Program-made: the position numbers and the translations under genes
Assembly (NCBI GenBank): GCA_016191875.1
Contig: JACPVG010000032.1
Span: 60,624 to 124,623 of the forward strand
DNA length: 64,000 nt
Origin: Chloroflexota bacterium
Lineage (GTDB): Bacteria > Chloroflexota > Anaerolineae > Anaerolineales > UBA11579
Direction of reading: 5' to 3'
The notes under the pieces: generated by a model
The model's database searches: none
The model's input: only the letters and a program-made list of their open reading frames with translations
What the model was told of the DNA's origin: nothing
In this document: in pieces, positions 24,395 to 34,300 of the stretch
Layout: the number at the start of each line of letters is the position of its first letter
Position numbering within the stretch: position 1 is the stretch's first letter

Positions 24395-27300
24395 CTACGC
24401 CTTTACCAGCCCGATCTTGGCTTCTTCGCCGTCGAACGTCAGCGGCTCGTCCGGCTGCTGGGACTTCTTGGGCGGCGCGGCCGCTTTCAACTCCACCGCC
24501 AGCACTTCACCCATCACATAATCCCGGTGCGCGGTCAGCGCCTCCGCCAGCCTGTCCGACGCCTGGTAATACACCTTGATGCGGTCGGCGATTTCATAAC
24601 CGAACTGCTTGCGCAGGTCCTGCACGTTGCGCACGAACTCACGCGCCAGGCCTTCTTTCACCAGGTCGTCGGTCAGCTCCGTGGATAGCGCCGCCAGATA
24701 GGCGCCATCTTGCGCCAGCGCCAGTCCGGCTTTGGCTTCAGTCCGCACCTCCACTTCATCGGGCAGGACTTCCAGCATTTCGCCATCCACCTTCACGCTC
24801 ACCGGCTTGCCCGCCAGCAGGGCGGCCGCTGCCTGCCCGGGCTCCAGCGCCAGCAGCGCCGCGCGCACCTGCGGGAAACGGCTCTGATACTTCTGCCCCA
24901 ACTGCTTCGGCAGTGGATTAAGGCTATACGCAACCGCCTCGCCCGCCGACCCCAGCGGCCGGACAGTCTTGACGTTCAACTCGTCGGCCAGCACGTCTGC
25001 GTATTTGCGAATCGCCTCAGCCTCCTGCGCCTGCCCCACGGCAAAGGCCGCCTCGGCCAGCGGCTGGCGCACCTTCAAAGCCGCCGAGTTGCGCGCCGCG
25101 TGCCCCAGCGAAGCCAGCCGCATCACCAGCGCCATCTCGCGGTTGAGTGCCTCGTCGATGGCCGGCTCATCCGCCTCCGGCCAATCGCACATATGCACCG
25201 ATTCGGGCGCGTTGGGGTCGGCTCTCCGCACGAGGTTCTGGTACATCTCTTCGGCCAGGAACGGCATGCTGGGCGCCAGCAGTTTCGCCACTGTCGCCAG
25301 CGCTTCGTACAGCGTGGCGTAGGCCGCGTTCTTGTCGGCGTCCGACCCGCTCTTCCAGTAGCGGCGGCGCGACCGCCGCAGAAACCACTTCGAGAGATCA
25401 TCCACGAAATTCTGAATTGGACGGGTCGCGCCCGGCACATCGTAGGCCTCGTACGCCCGCGTTACATCCCGCACCAGCGTATGCAGCGCCGACCTCAGCC
25501 ACTTATCCATATCCGTAGTTTCGACAGTTGCGTCCGGCTCGGGCCTCCACTCGTCCAGGCTCGCGTAGGTCATGAAGAACGAATACACGTTCCACAGCGT
25601 GAGCGTGAAGTTCTTGACCACCTCGCTCACCAGATCCACCGAAAAACGGCGCGCGTTGCCGGGCGGGCTGGCCGTGTATAAGTACCAGCGGAACGCGTCC
25701 GCACCCTGGCTGTTCAGCACGTCCCACGGGTCCACGATGTTGCCCTTGGACTTGGACATCTTCTGCCCCTCGGCGTCCAGGATGTGCCCAAGGCAGATGA
25801 CGTTCTTGTACGAGACCGAGTCCATCAACAGCGTGCTGATGGCGTGCAGCGAATAGAACCAGCCGCGCGTCTGGTCAACCGCCTCGCAGATGTAATCCGC
25901 CGGGAACTGGTTCTCGAAGATGGCCTGGTTCTCAAAGGGAAAGTGCCACTGCGCATAGGGCATCGCCCCGGAGTCGAACCACACGTCGATTAACTCAGGT
26001 ACACGGCTCATCGTGCCGCCGCATTCCAGGCATTTGCCGTGCACGTTATCCACATGCGGGCGGTGCAGGTCAAGTTCCGCCAGCGATTGGCCGGAGAGGT
26101 CTTCCAGCTCCCTGACCGAGCCCATGCACACCTGATGGTGGCACTCAGCGCACTCCCACACCGGCAGGGGTGTGCCCCAATAGCGTTCACGGCCCAGCGA
26201 CCAGTCGATGTTGTTCTCCAGCCAGTCCCCAAATCGGCCCTCGCGAATGTGGCCCGGCACCCAGTTGATCTCACGGTTCAGCCCCACCAGCCGCTCACGG
26301 AACTGTGTCGTGCGGATGAACCATGACGAGCGGGCGTAATAAAGCAGCGGCGTGCTGCACCGCCAGCAGAAGGGGTACGTGTGAGTGTACGTTCCGCTCT
26401 TGAAAAGCAGACCACGGTTCGCCAGGTCCTGCTCGATCAACGGGTCAGCGTCTTTCACGAACACGCCGCTCCATGGCCGCACTTCCTTCACGAAGGTGCC
26501 GTCCTCCGCCACCGTGAGCAGGATCGGCAGGTCGAACTCCAGTGCCGCCTGCATGTCTTCCGCGCCGAACGCCGGGGCCATGTGCACCAGCCCCGTGCCG
26601 TCCTCCATGCTTACGAAATCCTGCAAGACCACGTAGTGGGCTTCTTTGTCGGTCGGCAGGAAGGTGAACAGCGGTTGGTACCTGCGGTCCTTCAGCGCCG
26701 CGCCTGCCATCTCCTCCAGCACCTTCACCGCGCGCCCATCCATCACCTTCTCCAGCAAAGCCTTTGCCAGGATGAGCTTCTCTGTGCCGCCATCGCCGTT
26801 GGTGGTCTCCACCCGCACGTAAGTCTCTTTCGGGTGCGCCGCCACCGCCACGTTGCCCGGCAGCGTCCAGGGCGTCGTGGTCCACACCAGCAGGGCCGTA
26901 TCCGGTTCATCCACCAGCGGGAAGCGCACGAACACCGAAGGGTCGACGGCTTCGTCATACCCCAGCGCGACCTCGTGGTCGGAGAGTGGCGTGCCGCAGC
27001 GCGGACAATACGGCACGACCTTGTAACCCTGGTAGAGCAGGTCTTTGTCCCAGAAGGCCTTGAGGATGTTCCAAACCGACTCGATGTAGTCGTTGGTATA
27101 GGTGACGTAGGCGCTGTCGAAATCCACCCAGAAACCCAGCCGGGCGGTGAAACGTTCCCATTCCTGGATGTACTCGAAGGCCGATTGGCGGCACAGTTCA
27201 TTGAACTCGGAAATGCCGTACTCCTCGATCTGTTGCTTGTTGGTGAAGCCGAGTTTCTTCTCCACCTCGATCTCGACCGGCAGGCCGTGCGTATCCCAGC

Positions 27301-27550
27301 CGCCGCGCCGGATGACATACTTGCCGCGCATCACCTGGTAGCGCGGGAACATGTCCTTGAAAGCGCGCGCCAGACCGTGGTGCACGCCGGGTTTGCCGTT
27401 GGCGGTCGGCGGGCCTTCGTAGAACACGTAGGGGGCTGCGCCTTCGCGCTGACGCGCAGATTTATGGAAGATTTCGCGCTCTGTCCAGAATTTGAGAATC
27501 GCCTCTTCCATAGCGACGAGGTTGAGGTTGGCGGCTACAGGTTTGAACAT
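24395..27550 (-). CDS. ileS: Isoleucyl-tRNA synthetase
   Basis: A 1051-residue class I aminoacyl-tRNA synthetase that charges tRNA-Ile. The HIGH-type signature is KPGVHHGLARAFKD near residue 56, the KMSKS loop is GQKMSKSKGNIVDP near residue 600, and the CP1 editing domain lies between. Segments RGGWDTHGLPVEIEVEKKLG and DVWFDSGAMPYAQWHFPF are typical of IleS. Length and C-terminal end (no cysteine-rich zinc finger) fit the longer, eukaryote-like IleS type. The frame is open to 27670, but that part lies inside the T-box terminator region; the ATG at 27550 (MFKPVAANLN) is used, with GGAGG nearby. Regulation is by the T-box leader at 27595-27888. Confidence 0.96.
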   Translation of the reverse strand: MFKPVAANLNLVAMEEAILKFWTEREIFHKSARQREGAAPYVFYEGPPTANGKPGVHHGLARAFKDMFPRYQVMRGKYVIRRGGWDTHGLPVEIEVEKKLGFTNKQQIEEYGISEFNELCRQSAFEYIQEWERFTARLGFWVDFDSAYVTYTNDYIESVWNILKAFWDKDLLYQGYKVVPYCPRCGTPLSDHEVALGYDEAVDPSVFVRFPLVDEPDTALLVWTTTPWTLPGNVAVAAHPKETYVRVETTNGDGGTEKLILAKALLEKVMDGRAVKVLEEMAGAALKDRRYQPLFTFLPTDKEAHYVVLQDFVSMEDGTGLVHMAPAFGAEDMQAALEFDLPILLTVAEDGTFVKEVRPWSGVFVKDADPLIEQDLANRGLLFKSGTYTHTYPFCWRCSTPLLYYARSSWFIRTTQFRERLVGLNREINWVPGHIREGRFGDWLENNIDWSLGRERYWGTPLPVWECAECHHQVCMGSVRELEDLSGQSLAELDLHRPHVDNVHGKCLECGGTMSRVPELIDVWFDSGAMPYAQWHFPFENQAIFENQFPADYICEAVDQTRGWFYSLHAISTLLMDSVSYKNVICLGHILDAEGQKMSKSKGNIVDPWDVLNSQGADAFRWYLYTASPPGNARRFSVDLVSEVVKNFTLTLWNVYSFFMTYASLDEWRPEPDATVETTDMDKWLRSALHTLVRDVTRAYEAYDVPGATRPIQNFVDDLSKWFLRRSRRRYWKSGSDADKNAAYATLYEALATVAKLLAPSMPFLAEEMYQNLVRRADPNAPESVHMCDWPEADEPAIDEALNREMALVMRLASLGHAARNSAALKVRQPLAEAAFAVGQAQEAEAIRKYADVLADELNVKTVRPLGSAGEAVAYSLNPLPKQLGQKYQSRFPQVRAALLALEPGQAAAALLAGKPVSVKVDGEMLEVLPDEVEVRTEAKAGLALAQDGAYLAALSTELTDDLVKEGLAREFVRNVQDLRKQFGYEIADRIKVYYQASDRLAEALTAHRDYVMGEVLAVELKAAAPPKKSQQPDEPLTFDGEEAKIGLVKA

Positions 27551-27594
27551 TCGACCTCCAGGGCAGCCAGTCTGGTCGAGGCGGGAGTGGCTGC

Positions 27595-27888
27595 CAAACA
27601 AAAACTCCCGTCCCAGATCAGGGACGGGAGCCAGAAATGCTTCCCGCGGTACCACCCCGGTTCCCGCCAATGGCGGGCGCTCAGGCAGCGACGGACGTTC
27701 AGCCTACTCGCTGCATCTGGGATAACGGGGGATGAACCCGGCTCACCTACTCGACCATGCGGTCTTTCAGGTTGCGACTCCGGAAGGATTTTCCGCCGGC
27801 TGCTCCGGCCTGGCTCTCACCTCCCCAGGCTCGCTTGGCAGAGATGGCCAGCGTACTCGTTTCCATCACCGTCTTTGACGATTTGAAT
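27595..27888 (-). promoter_or_regulatory. T-box riboswitch leader of ileS, with transcription terminator
   Basis: On the minus strand GGGGTGGTACCGCGGG (about 27643-27658) is the T-box sequence that pairs with the uncharged tRNA acceptor end. It is followed by CTCCCGTCCC (27621-27630 read in reverse) and GGGACGGGAG (27605-27614), a 10-base stem with a T-run, the terminator. A conserved-looking GAGTA element appears near the 5' end (about 27857), as in the stem I specifier region of T-boxes. Uncharged tRNA-Ile should stabilise the antiterminator and allow ileS transcription. The isoleucine specifier codon was not located with certainty. The RNA starts about 27888. Confidence 0.92.
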
Positions 27889-27894
27889 TGTCAC

Positions 27895-27923
27895 ATTATG
27901 CCACCGAGCCGGGTCAATGTCCA
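27895..27923 (-). promoter_or_regulatory. Promoter of the ileS T-box transcript
   Basis: TGGACA (27918-27923), 17 bases, CATAAT (27895-27900) on the minus strand, just upstream of the T-box RNA. Both boxes are close to consensus. Confidence 0.55.
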
Positions 27924-27941
27924 GTGATTCCCTGGCGTTCC

Positions 27942-28385
27942 CTACTCCGGCAAACGTTCTGGCATTGCCTGCTCGTTCACGCCGAACAGGGCCCGCACCG
28001 ACGGCCGCACAAGCACGATGATGGTGAACGCGCCCAGCACCGTGCCAAAGGGCATGAACACGCACACGATTCCCGCCATGACCAGGCAGAACGTATAGTG
28101 CTGCCGCTTGCCAAGCGACCAGCCGGCGATCGCCAATCCCACGGCCAACGCCCACCCGGAAAGGATTATGACAGCCGGTATCAGCGTGAACATGAGCCCA
28201 AAAAGCGTGAAGAAACCATAGGGCATCTCGCCCGATGATGCTGCGGCCGAAAAGACGCCGCTCGTGAGGAATGTGATGCCTGCCATCAGGTGCAGTATCG
28301 GGAAGGAGCCGAAAAGGGCCGACAGACCGGCTACTACATAGTGAAAGATCGCAAGGATTTTGAGATGTTCAAAGTCCTGATTCAT
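27942..28385 (-). CDS. Small membrane protein of unknown function
   Basis: A 147-residue protein with four hydrophobic helices at roughly 15-35, 45-60, 65-90 and 95-125. It starts MNQDFEHLKILAIFHYV; the helices are rich in glycine and phenylalanine, as in several families of uncharacterised small membrane proteins. The ATG at 28385 has GAAGGA at the right distance; the upstream open frame is not used. It is 10 bases after the receiver-HTH gene, in the same direction, so the two are likely co-transcribed. I do not recognise a family name. Confidence 0.65.
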   Translation of the reverse strand: MNQDFEHLKILAIFHYVVAGLSALFGSFPILHLMAGITFLTSGVFSAAASSGEMPYGFFTLFGLMFTLIPAVIILSGWALAVGLAIAGWSLGKRQHYTFCLVMAGIVCVFMPFGTVLGAFTIIVLVRPSVRALFGVNEQAMPERLPE

Positions 28386-28395
28386 GCGCATTCCT

Positions 28396-29106
28396 TCAAG
28401 GCATGCGCGGCGGCAGGGTGAACCACAGGAAGGCCTGGTCCTCGGCCGAGAGCGCATTCAGGTCAACGCCTTCCAGGTACGCGTCGTCCGCCCAGTGATC
28501 CGGCAGAATCTTGTAGGCCTGGTTCACATAGCGTTCCACCGTGGCGGTTTCCACAAAGAGTTCCTCGGCCGCCAGGCTGGCGCGCATCCCAAAGAACACC
28601 CGCAGCCAGAAGGATTTCATGATCTGCGGCGTCAATCCGGGGTTCGGTTTCCACACCGGAATAACGTGCGCCTGTTCGCCATCCAGATGCGGCAGCACGC
28701 CAGGGGTCGCCACCAGCGGCAGGCGGTGGGCGGTCGCCAGCGCCGAAACCAACGCCATGCGCACTTCGCCCTTCAACAGGATGGCGCGCGCGCCGTGGCG
28801 CCGCGCGGCATCCACTACGTCACGCTCCCCGTATTGGGTCAGGCACACCAGCGCGGCCTGCGGGGCCGCACTGCGGGCGGCGTCCAGCAATTCGGAAAGC
28901 CCTCCCTGTTCCGGGCTGAATTCAGCATCCACGACCACCACGTCAGCGGTCTCCTGCTGCAACTGCGCCAGCAAGGCTGTCGGGCTTTCGGTTTCCGCCA
29001 CCACCGTGGTGCGCGGGTCGCGCATGCACAACGCCGTATTCCATTTCAGACTGTAGAAGTCGTCGTCCATCAGGGCTACGCGCAAAGGGCGCTGGACTTT
29101 CATCAT
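28396..29106 (-). CDS. Receiver-domain response regulator with helix-turn-helix-like C-terminus
   Basis: A 236-residue protein. The N-terminal 120 residues form a CheY-like receiver: acidic residues D14-D16, phosphoacceptor D60 (ADVVVVDAEFSP), the switch threonine in LVCLTQYGE and the lysine in RAILLKGEV. The C-terminal part around residues 165-205 (SFWLRVFFGMRASLAAEELF, then VETATVERYVNQAYKIL) looks like a NarL/sigma-region-4-type helix-turn-helix. It would be a DNA-binding two-component regulator whose kinase is not adjacent. A small membrane-protein gene follows after 10 bases. The ATG at 29106 or the next ATG codon is the start. Confidence 0.75.
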   Translation of the reverse strand: MMKVQRPLRVALMDDDFYSLKWNTALCMRDPRTTVVAETESPTALLAQLQQETADVVVVDAEFSPEQGGLSELLDAARSAAPQAALVCLTQYGERDVVDAARRHGARAILLKGEVRMALVSALATAHRLPLVATPGVLPHLDGEQAHVIPVWKPNPGLTPQIMKSFWLRVFFGMRASLAAEELFVETATVERYVNQAYKILPDHWADDAYLEGVDLNALSAEDQAFLWFTLPPRMP

Positions 29107-29219
29107 CGGAATCTCCTCAAGCCGTTCGCGCGTAGGATATCATAGATTCTGGAAGCGACATCCTGGCCGCCAGAGGCTGCCTGGAGTGCAGAATCAGGGC
29201 GAGGATAGCCAGGGGTGCG

Positions 29220-29225
29220 TATAAT
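29220..29225 (+). promoter_or_regulatory. -10 box of the DUF2089 gene
   Basis: TATAAT at 29220-29225, 25 bases upstream of the ATG at 29251. The -35 region is weak. The short leader contains AGGAG at a normal distance before the start. Confidence 0.45.
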
Positions 29226-29250
29226 AGGCAAAACGCATCAGGAGCGTCTC

Positions 29251-29628
29251 ATGCATCCCATTCTCGGTCAATGTCCCGTCTGCGGCGGCGAGCTGGCGCT
29301 TACCCGCTTGGAATGCCGCCAGTGCGATACCGTCATCCAGGGCCGCTTCAACGCCGGGCCGTTCTCGCACCTCTCCGCCCAGCAGCTGGCCTTCCTCGAA
29401 GTCTTCATCAAGAACGAGGGCAAGCTCACTCACATGGAATCCGACCTCGGACTGTCCTACCCCACCATTCGTAACCGCCTGCACGAGATCATCCGCGCCA
29501 TGGGCTACCAGCCGGGCAAGGAAGAACCGACCCGCCTGACCGAAGAAGAACGCCGCAGGATTCTCGAAGACCTGAACCAGGGCAAGATCAGTTCCGCCGA
29601 AGCCATGCAGATGCTGAAGGAAGCCTGA
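29251..29628 (+). CDS. DUF2089 family protein (zinc ribbon plus HTH)
   Basis: A 125-residue protein. Cys pairs in GQCPVCGGELALTRLECRQC form a zinc ribbon, then a helix-turn-helix region runs at about 45-90 (HLSAQQLAFLEVFIKNEGKL, SYPTIRNRLHEIIRAMGY). A C-terminal EERRRILEDLNQGKISSAEA helix ends the protein. This is the DUF2089 arrangement, thought to be regulatory and DNA-binding. The ATG at 29251, with AGGAG at a normal distance, is preferred over the upstream in-frame ATG, because the zinc ribbon starts directly after it. It is transcribed alone, ending at the terminator at 29656-29683. Confidence 0.85.
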   Translation: MHPILGQCPVCGGELALTRLECRQCDTVIQGRFNAGPFSHLSAQQLAFLEVFIKNEGKLTHMESDLGLSYPTIRNRLHEIIRAMGYQPGKEEPTRLTEEERRRILEDLNQGKISSAEAMQMLKEA

Positions 29629-29655
29629 GCAGGCATCACATCGTCCCCTGGAATC

Positions 29656-29683
29656 AAAACGGACGCCGCTTGGCGTCCGTTTT
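29656..29683. terminator. Bidirectional Rho-independent terminator
   Basis: AAAACGGACGCC (29656-29667), loop GCTT, GGCGTCCGTTTT (29672-29683). A perfect 12-base stem with A- and T-runs. It serves the convergent DUF2089 and FmdB genes. Confidence 0.92.
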
Positions 29684-29686
29684 ACG

Positions 29687-30034
29687 CTACTCGGGTTTCG
29701 CCGCCGGTTTTGCCTTGCCGTCCGCTTTGCCGTCGGTTTTGGTTTTGGTCTCGCTCTTGGTTTCGGTTTTCGTCTCGGGCTTAGAATCGCTCTTGCTCTC
29801 GTTGCTGCCGTTACCATTTTCGCTCTTGCCATTCGTCGAAAGCGTCGAGGACCTTCCGCGGCTATCGGTAACGTAATAGCCGGAGCCTCTGAACACCACC
29901 TGGGCGGGCTTGTACACTTTTTGCAGGCGCGGCTTTCCGCAGGCGGGGCACATCGTCAGCGCCGGATCATCAAATCCCTGGCGCTCGTCAAATTCGTGCC
30001 GACAGTTGTCGCAGTGATAGGTGTAGACAGGCAT
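29687..30034 (-). CDS. FmdB family zinc-ribbon protein with charged low-complexity tail
   Basis: A 115-residue protein. It begins MPVYTYHCDNCRHEFDERQG, then CPACG at about 30: the FmdB/CxxC zinc-ribbon domain of about 40 residues. After about residue 60 a low-complexity tail of Lys/Thr/Glu/Ser/Asp repeats follows (TETKSETKTKTDGKADGKAK). FmdB-type proteins are small regulators; the tail is unusual in length and composition and is probably disordered. The ATG at 30034 (13 codons after the frame opens) is chosen; GAAGG lies upstream. Confidence 0.88.
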   Translation of the reverse strand: MPVYTYHCDNCRHEFDERQGFDDPALTMCPACGKPRLQKVYKPAQVVFRGSGYYVTDSRGRSSTLSTNGKSENGNGSNESKSDSKPETKTETKSETKTKTDGKADGKAKPAAKPE

Positions 30035-30072
30035 AGCGGTACCTTCACATCCATGACCAATTTCGAAGCGCA

Positions 30073-30101
30073 ATTATAACGCCGCTGGCTGGCAATAACA
30101 A
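30073..30101 (-). promoter_or_regulatory. Promoter of the FmdB gene
   Basis: TTGTTA (30096-30101), 17 bases, TATAAT (30073-30078) on the minus strand, with a leader of about 35 bases to the ATG at 30034. From here to 30262 no gene or obvious signal is seen. Confidence 0.65.
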
Positions 30102-30262
30102 GCAAACAGGGGCGTTCTTTTTCATCGCGGCAATCTTGAATTCACTCTGAGCGATGGTTCTTGCTCCCCACGTACCTTCGTGTTGAAGAAGAAACGCCAA
30201 ACTCTTTCTGGGGCCAAACCGCACACCCAATATCAGGCGGCGCCAGAAATACCAGTCTTACC

Positions 30263-31276
30263 TCATTCGACGTGCGACTTTTCTTCCGGGTTCAGGTCAT
30301 CGTCGTCCGGGCCGCCATACAGGCTGCGGCCAAGGCCGCGCACATAGTCCGTCCAGGATTCGCCCGGCGGCCGTTCGCCCAGCAACGCGCTGAATCGGCT
30401 GAGCTGCGTGCTGAGGTTGTCGATGTGATGCAGGGCGGCCGCCTCGAGCGTCTTCGGGCGGCGGGCAGCTCCATACTCCAGCCGGCCGGGGTGGGCCAAC
30501 AACATGTGCCGCAGGCGCAATGCCAGTTCCGGCGGAAACTCCGGCAGTTGTCGCAGGGCATTCAGCACGATCTCATCTGTCAGCTGCACATGCCCCACCA
30601 GCCGCCCCTCGGTCGTCAGGTCAATATCCAACCCCCACTCATATTCGCGCAGTTTGCCTGCATCGTGCAGCAGGATTCCGGCGCGCAGCAGGTCGCCGTC
30701 CAGCCCCGAGTAGAGCGGAATGACCGATTCGGCGATCGCCAGCATCTCCAACACGTGCTCCAGCAGCCCATGCAGATAGGCGTGATGCACCCGTTTGGCC
30801 GCCGGCGATTGGACGAACTGGCGCAGGAAGGTTTCATCGCCAAAGATCTGGTTGAGCAGCGCCGCCAGGTGCGGGTCACGCAGCGACTCGAGCGCCGCCC
30901 TCAGCTCGGCCTGCATTTCATCCGGGTCACGCAGGCTGCTCGGCAGCAGGTCGCGCAGGTCATATTCCGCCGGCTCGGCTCGCCGCACCCTCAACACTCG
31001 CACCTGAATCCGCCCCTGGAATTCTTCCGTGTCGCCCTCCACCTTGACCACATCCCCCACTGAAACTCCCTGGGCCACGCTTTCGGCATCTTCCCAGACC
31101 CGGGCAAGCATCTGCCCGCTGCGATCTCCCAGCACCAGGCTGAGGAACATGCCCCGCGTCGGGTCGCGGAAGGGTTCAAGGTGGCAGGCGCGCACTACGT
31201 AGTAACCAACGAATCGCTCGCCGGGCGGGAGTTCCCTCAGGAAGGACCCCTTATCCGGATGATGGGACTCGGCCAT
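30263..31276 (-). CDS. YhaM-like OB-fold/HD-domain 3'-5' exoribonuclease
   Basis: A 337-residue protein with an N-terminal OB-fold at about 15-110 (MFLSLVLGDRSGQMLARVWE, VGDVVKVEGDTEEFQGRIQV) and an HD phosphohydrolase domain from about 160: HHAYLHGLLEHVLEMLAIAE gives the first histidine, LLHDAGKLREYEW gives the HD pair, and VGHVQLTDEIV a further histidine. OB plus HD is the YhaM arrangement, a 3'-5' exoribonuclease of Firmicutes and related phyla that trims RNA ends; similar folds also act on DNA. The ATG at 31276 has AAAGGA upstream. It is 60 bases past the stop of the histidine kinase gene, same direction. Confidence 0.85.
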   Translation of the reverse strand: MAESHHPDKGSFLRELPPGERFVGYYVVRACHLEPFRDPTRGMFLSLVLGDRSGQMLARVWEDAESVAQGVSVGDVVKVEGDTEEFQGRIQVRVLRVRRAEPAEYDLRDLLPSSLRDPDEMQAELRAALESLRDPHLAALLNQIFGDETFLRQFVQSPAAKRVHHAYLHGLLEHVLEMLAIAESVIPLYSGLDGDLLRAGILLHDAGKLREYEWGLDIDLTTEGRLVGHVQLTDEIVLNALRQLPEFPPELALRLRHMLLAHPGRLEYGAARRPKTLEAAALHHIDNLSTQLSRFSALLGERPPGESWTDYVRGLGRSLYGGPDDDDLNPEEKSHVE

Positions 31277-31336
31277 GTCTGTTCCTTTCAGGGGGTTTTG
31301 TTCGCAGGCTTGGCGTACCAGATTACCAGAGCCGTA

Positions 31337-34300
31337 TCAATCCGCCAACGGCAGGGTGAAGGTAAAGACCGCTCCCAGTCCATCCGGCTGCGCCGTTACC
31401 CAGATACGCCCGCCATGGGCCTCAATCGCCAGTTGGCAGAAGGTCAGCCCCAGGCCCGTACCGCGCCGTCGGCCGCGCCGGCCGGGGATCTGCCCAAAGC
31501 GTTTGAAGATTTCTTCACGGAACTCCGGCGGGACGCCGGGGCCGCTGTCAGCCACGCTGCACGCCACCGTCCTCCCGTCTGGCTGCTTGCTGGCGCTGAC
31601 TTCGATACGGCCGCCATCCGGTGTGAATTTCAAGGCGTTGTCCAGCAGGTTGGTCAGCACACGACGGATGAGCATGGTGTCCATCCTCAGACGCGGCAGG
31701 TTCTTCGGCACGCGGCAGGCGATAGTGATATCGTGTTCAGCGGCCTGGCCTTCCAACTCGGCCAGGACATCGTTCACCATCGGAAGCAGGGGCGTCGATT
31801 CCAACCGCAAATCCATGATGCCCGCTTCCAACCGGCTGATGTCTAGCAGCGAGGTGATCAGCGTCTGCACACGCTCCAGACTGCGTTCGGCGATGTCCAG
31901 CGATTGGCTGGTCAGAGCATCCATCTCGCCTTCCGGGCTGGCATCCCGCAGCAACTCGAGCGTGGTCTGGGCCGTGCCGATGGGTGAACGCAGGTCGTGC
32001 ACCAGCGTCTCGGTGATGAGTTCGCGCGCCTGGTTGATCTGATGCTCTTCGGTCACATCCCGAATGACGAATACCCAGCCGATGGTTTCGTCGCCCGCCC
32101 CCCACACCGGCGCGCTCGTGCGCTCCAGGAAGCGTTGGTGGTGAGAATAATTGTGCTTGGGGACAGCGCCACGGCCGGATTCCAGCAGCCGCCGGGCATC
32201 CTCCGCATCAAAGCCGAAGGCTTCCAGCGCGTCGTTCGGCAGTTCGGTAAGGCGCAGACCATTCAGATGCTCGATCCGTAGGCCGGTGAGTTGCTCCACG
32301 GGGTGGTTGGCAAGCGAGATTTCCCCGCCAGCCGAGACCATCAGCACGCCCTCGCCCACCGCGTCCAGCACGGCTTGAAGGCGGTCGCGGCCCTGCCGCA
32401 CATCAGAAAACAGGCGCGCATTTTGCAGGGCCAGTGCGCCCTGCGAGGCCATCAACCGCGGCAGGGAAAGGTCATCCGCCGCGATTTTCCAGCCAGCTGG
32501 CACATGCGCCAGCACCAGTCCCACGGTTTGTTCGCCCTGGTTGAGCGGCAGTACCAGCCCCTGGCACTCGGCGCACAGGGTCAGGGCGGCCGCCACGGCC
32601 GTCTGCTCATGCCCGACCGTCAGGCCGCCGGTAGCGAGCCGCTGGACGGGCTGCAGCGCCAGCTGGGCGGGCGCAATTGCTCCGGGCAGCTGCCCGGCTT
32701 TGGTCTCGGAGCGCATCATCTGGCCCTGGAGCAGGTAGCGCTCGGAGACCGCATCCCAGAGGTAGATTCCTGCCAGGTGCGACTCGAGCGCCGCGCTGAT
32801 GGTCTGCACGATGGCATCCACCACCCGCTCCAGGTCCTGCATTCCCGCCAGCCGGTTGCTCATCATGTTGAGCGCCGCCTGCTCGTGCAGGCGGCGCCGG
32901 GCCTGGTCGTGCAGGTCGGCGTTCAGCACCGCCAGCGCCGCCTGGTCGGCCAATTGATTCACGAACCCCAGTTCGCTCTGGGTGTATTCCTCCGGCACCG
33001 GGCTTTCCAACAGAATGATTCCGAGCAGGCGGTCTTCGTGGATGATCGGAACCGTCATTTGGGAAGCCGTTTCTCCGCCAGTCAGATCAAGGAAATCAGG
33101 ATCGCGCGAAACATCGTCTACAATCTCCGCCTGGTGGGTGCGCGCCACCCTGCCAGCAATGCCTTGCAGGCCAGAGATATGGGAGTTCTCGAGGCGGTAG
33201 CCGCGCTGAGCCTTGACTTCGAAGCGGTCTTCGGCAGGGTCATGGACGATCAATGCCCCCCACGGTGAATCGGTGAAGTCGATGGCGTATTCGAGCAATA
33301 GATTGAACAGATCATCCGAATGCAGCGCCGCCGAATTCTGTCGCCCGATGATCTCCAGCATGCGCAATTGCTCAGAACGGCTTGCCAGCGCCTGATCGGT
33401 GAGGGCGTACTGGCGGGCATTGGCTACCGCCAGCGCAGCCTGCGAGGCGAAGGTCGCCAGCAACTCAGTCTCATCCGGTGGAAACAACTGCGGCTCGTTG
33501 TAGAAGACCGTCAGGGTTCCCAGACGCCCCTCCGGCGCGGTAAGCGGCAGGTCAGCGAAGGCATGGATGCCCTCCGCAAACAGGTCGCGCAGGTACTCGT
33601 CTGGCTGGGTTTCGGTGCGCAGGTCGCGTTGCAGGGCGGGCTGGCCGGTCTGCAGCGCCCGGCTCAGGCCCCCGCTGGGTGTCAGGTTGCGGTGTCTGGC
33701 CTGGAACGCCGGCGACAGCCCGTGCGCCTGAGCCAGCTCAAGGGCCTTGCCGTCTGCGCTCAACAGGTAAACGGCGCTGCGCTGGCCGCGGCTCACCCGT
33801 GAGACCGCCTGCGTGATCTGGGCAAATACCTCATTCAGGTTCAGACTGGCCGAGATAACCGTCGAGGTGGCATTGAGCGCCTCCAGTTGCCGCGCCCGGT
33901 TCTGGGTTTCTTCGAGCAGCAGCGCATTCATCAGCGCCACGCTAACCTGCGAAGCCAGTGTAGCGAGCAGTTTCTGATCCTCGAGCGTGAATGCCGCCCC
34001 TGGCTGGAGTGAATAAACCGCCAGGCAGCCCAGCGTGCGGTTCGGGGTCGCCAACGGCACCCCCAGCCAGGCATGGATCAACTCATCGCCAACCGGCACG
34101 CCCAGGGTGGCCATCTCCTTGAAGGCTTCCTGCGCCAGCAGGATCGGCTTACGCTCCCGGACGACTCGGTCGGTCAGGCGGTCGAGCAACGGGCGCGCCG
34201 GCCACTCCTGCAGCTCGCCGCGCTTGACCGCCCGGGGATAGCGCAGCCAGCCGGTCGGTTCGTCATACAGCGCGACGTAGAAATTGTCCACCTCCATCAG

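Noticed and set aside
26381..27886. A 500-codon open frame on the plus strand opposite ileS
   Set aside because: It is a shadow of the ileS coding strand in GC-rich DNA; its translation is rich in Arg/His/Gln, has no domain, and it crosses the T-box leader.
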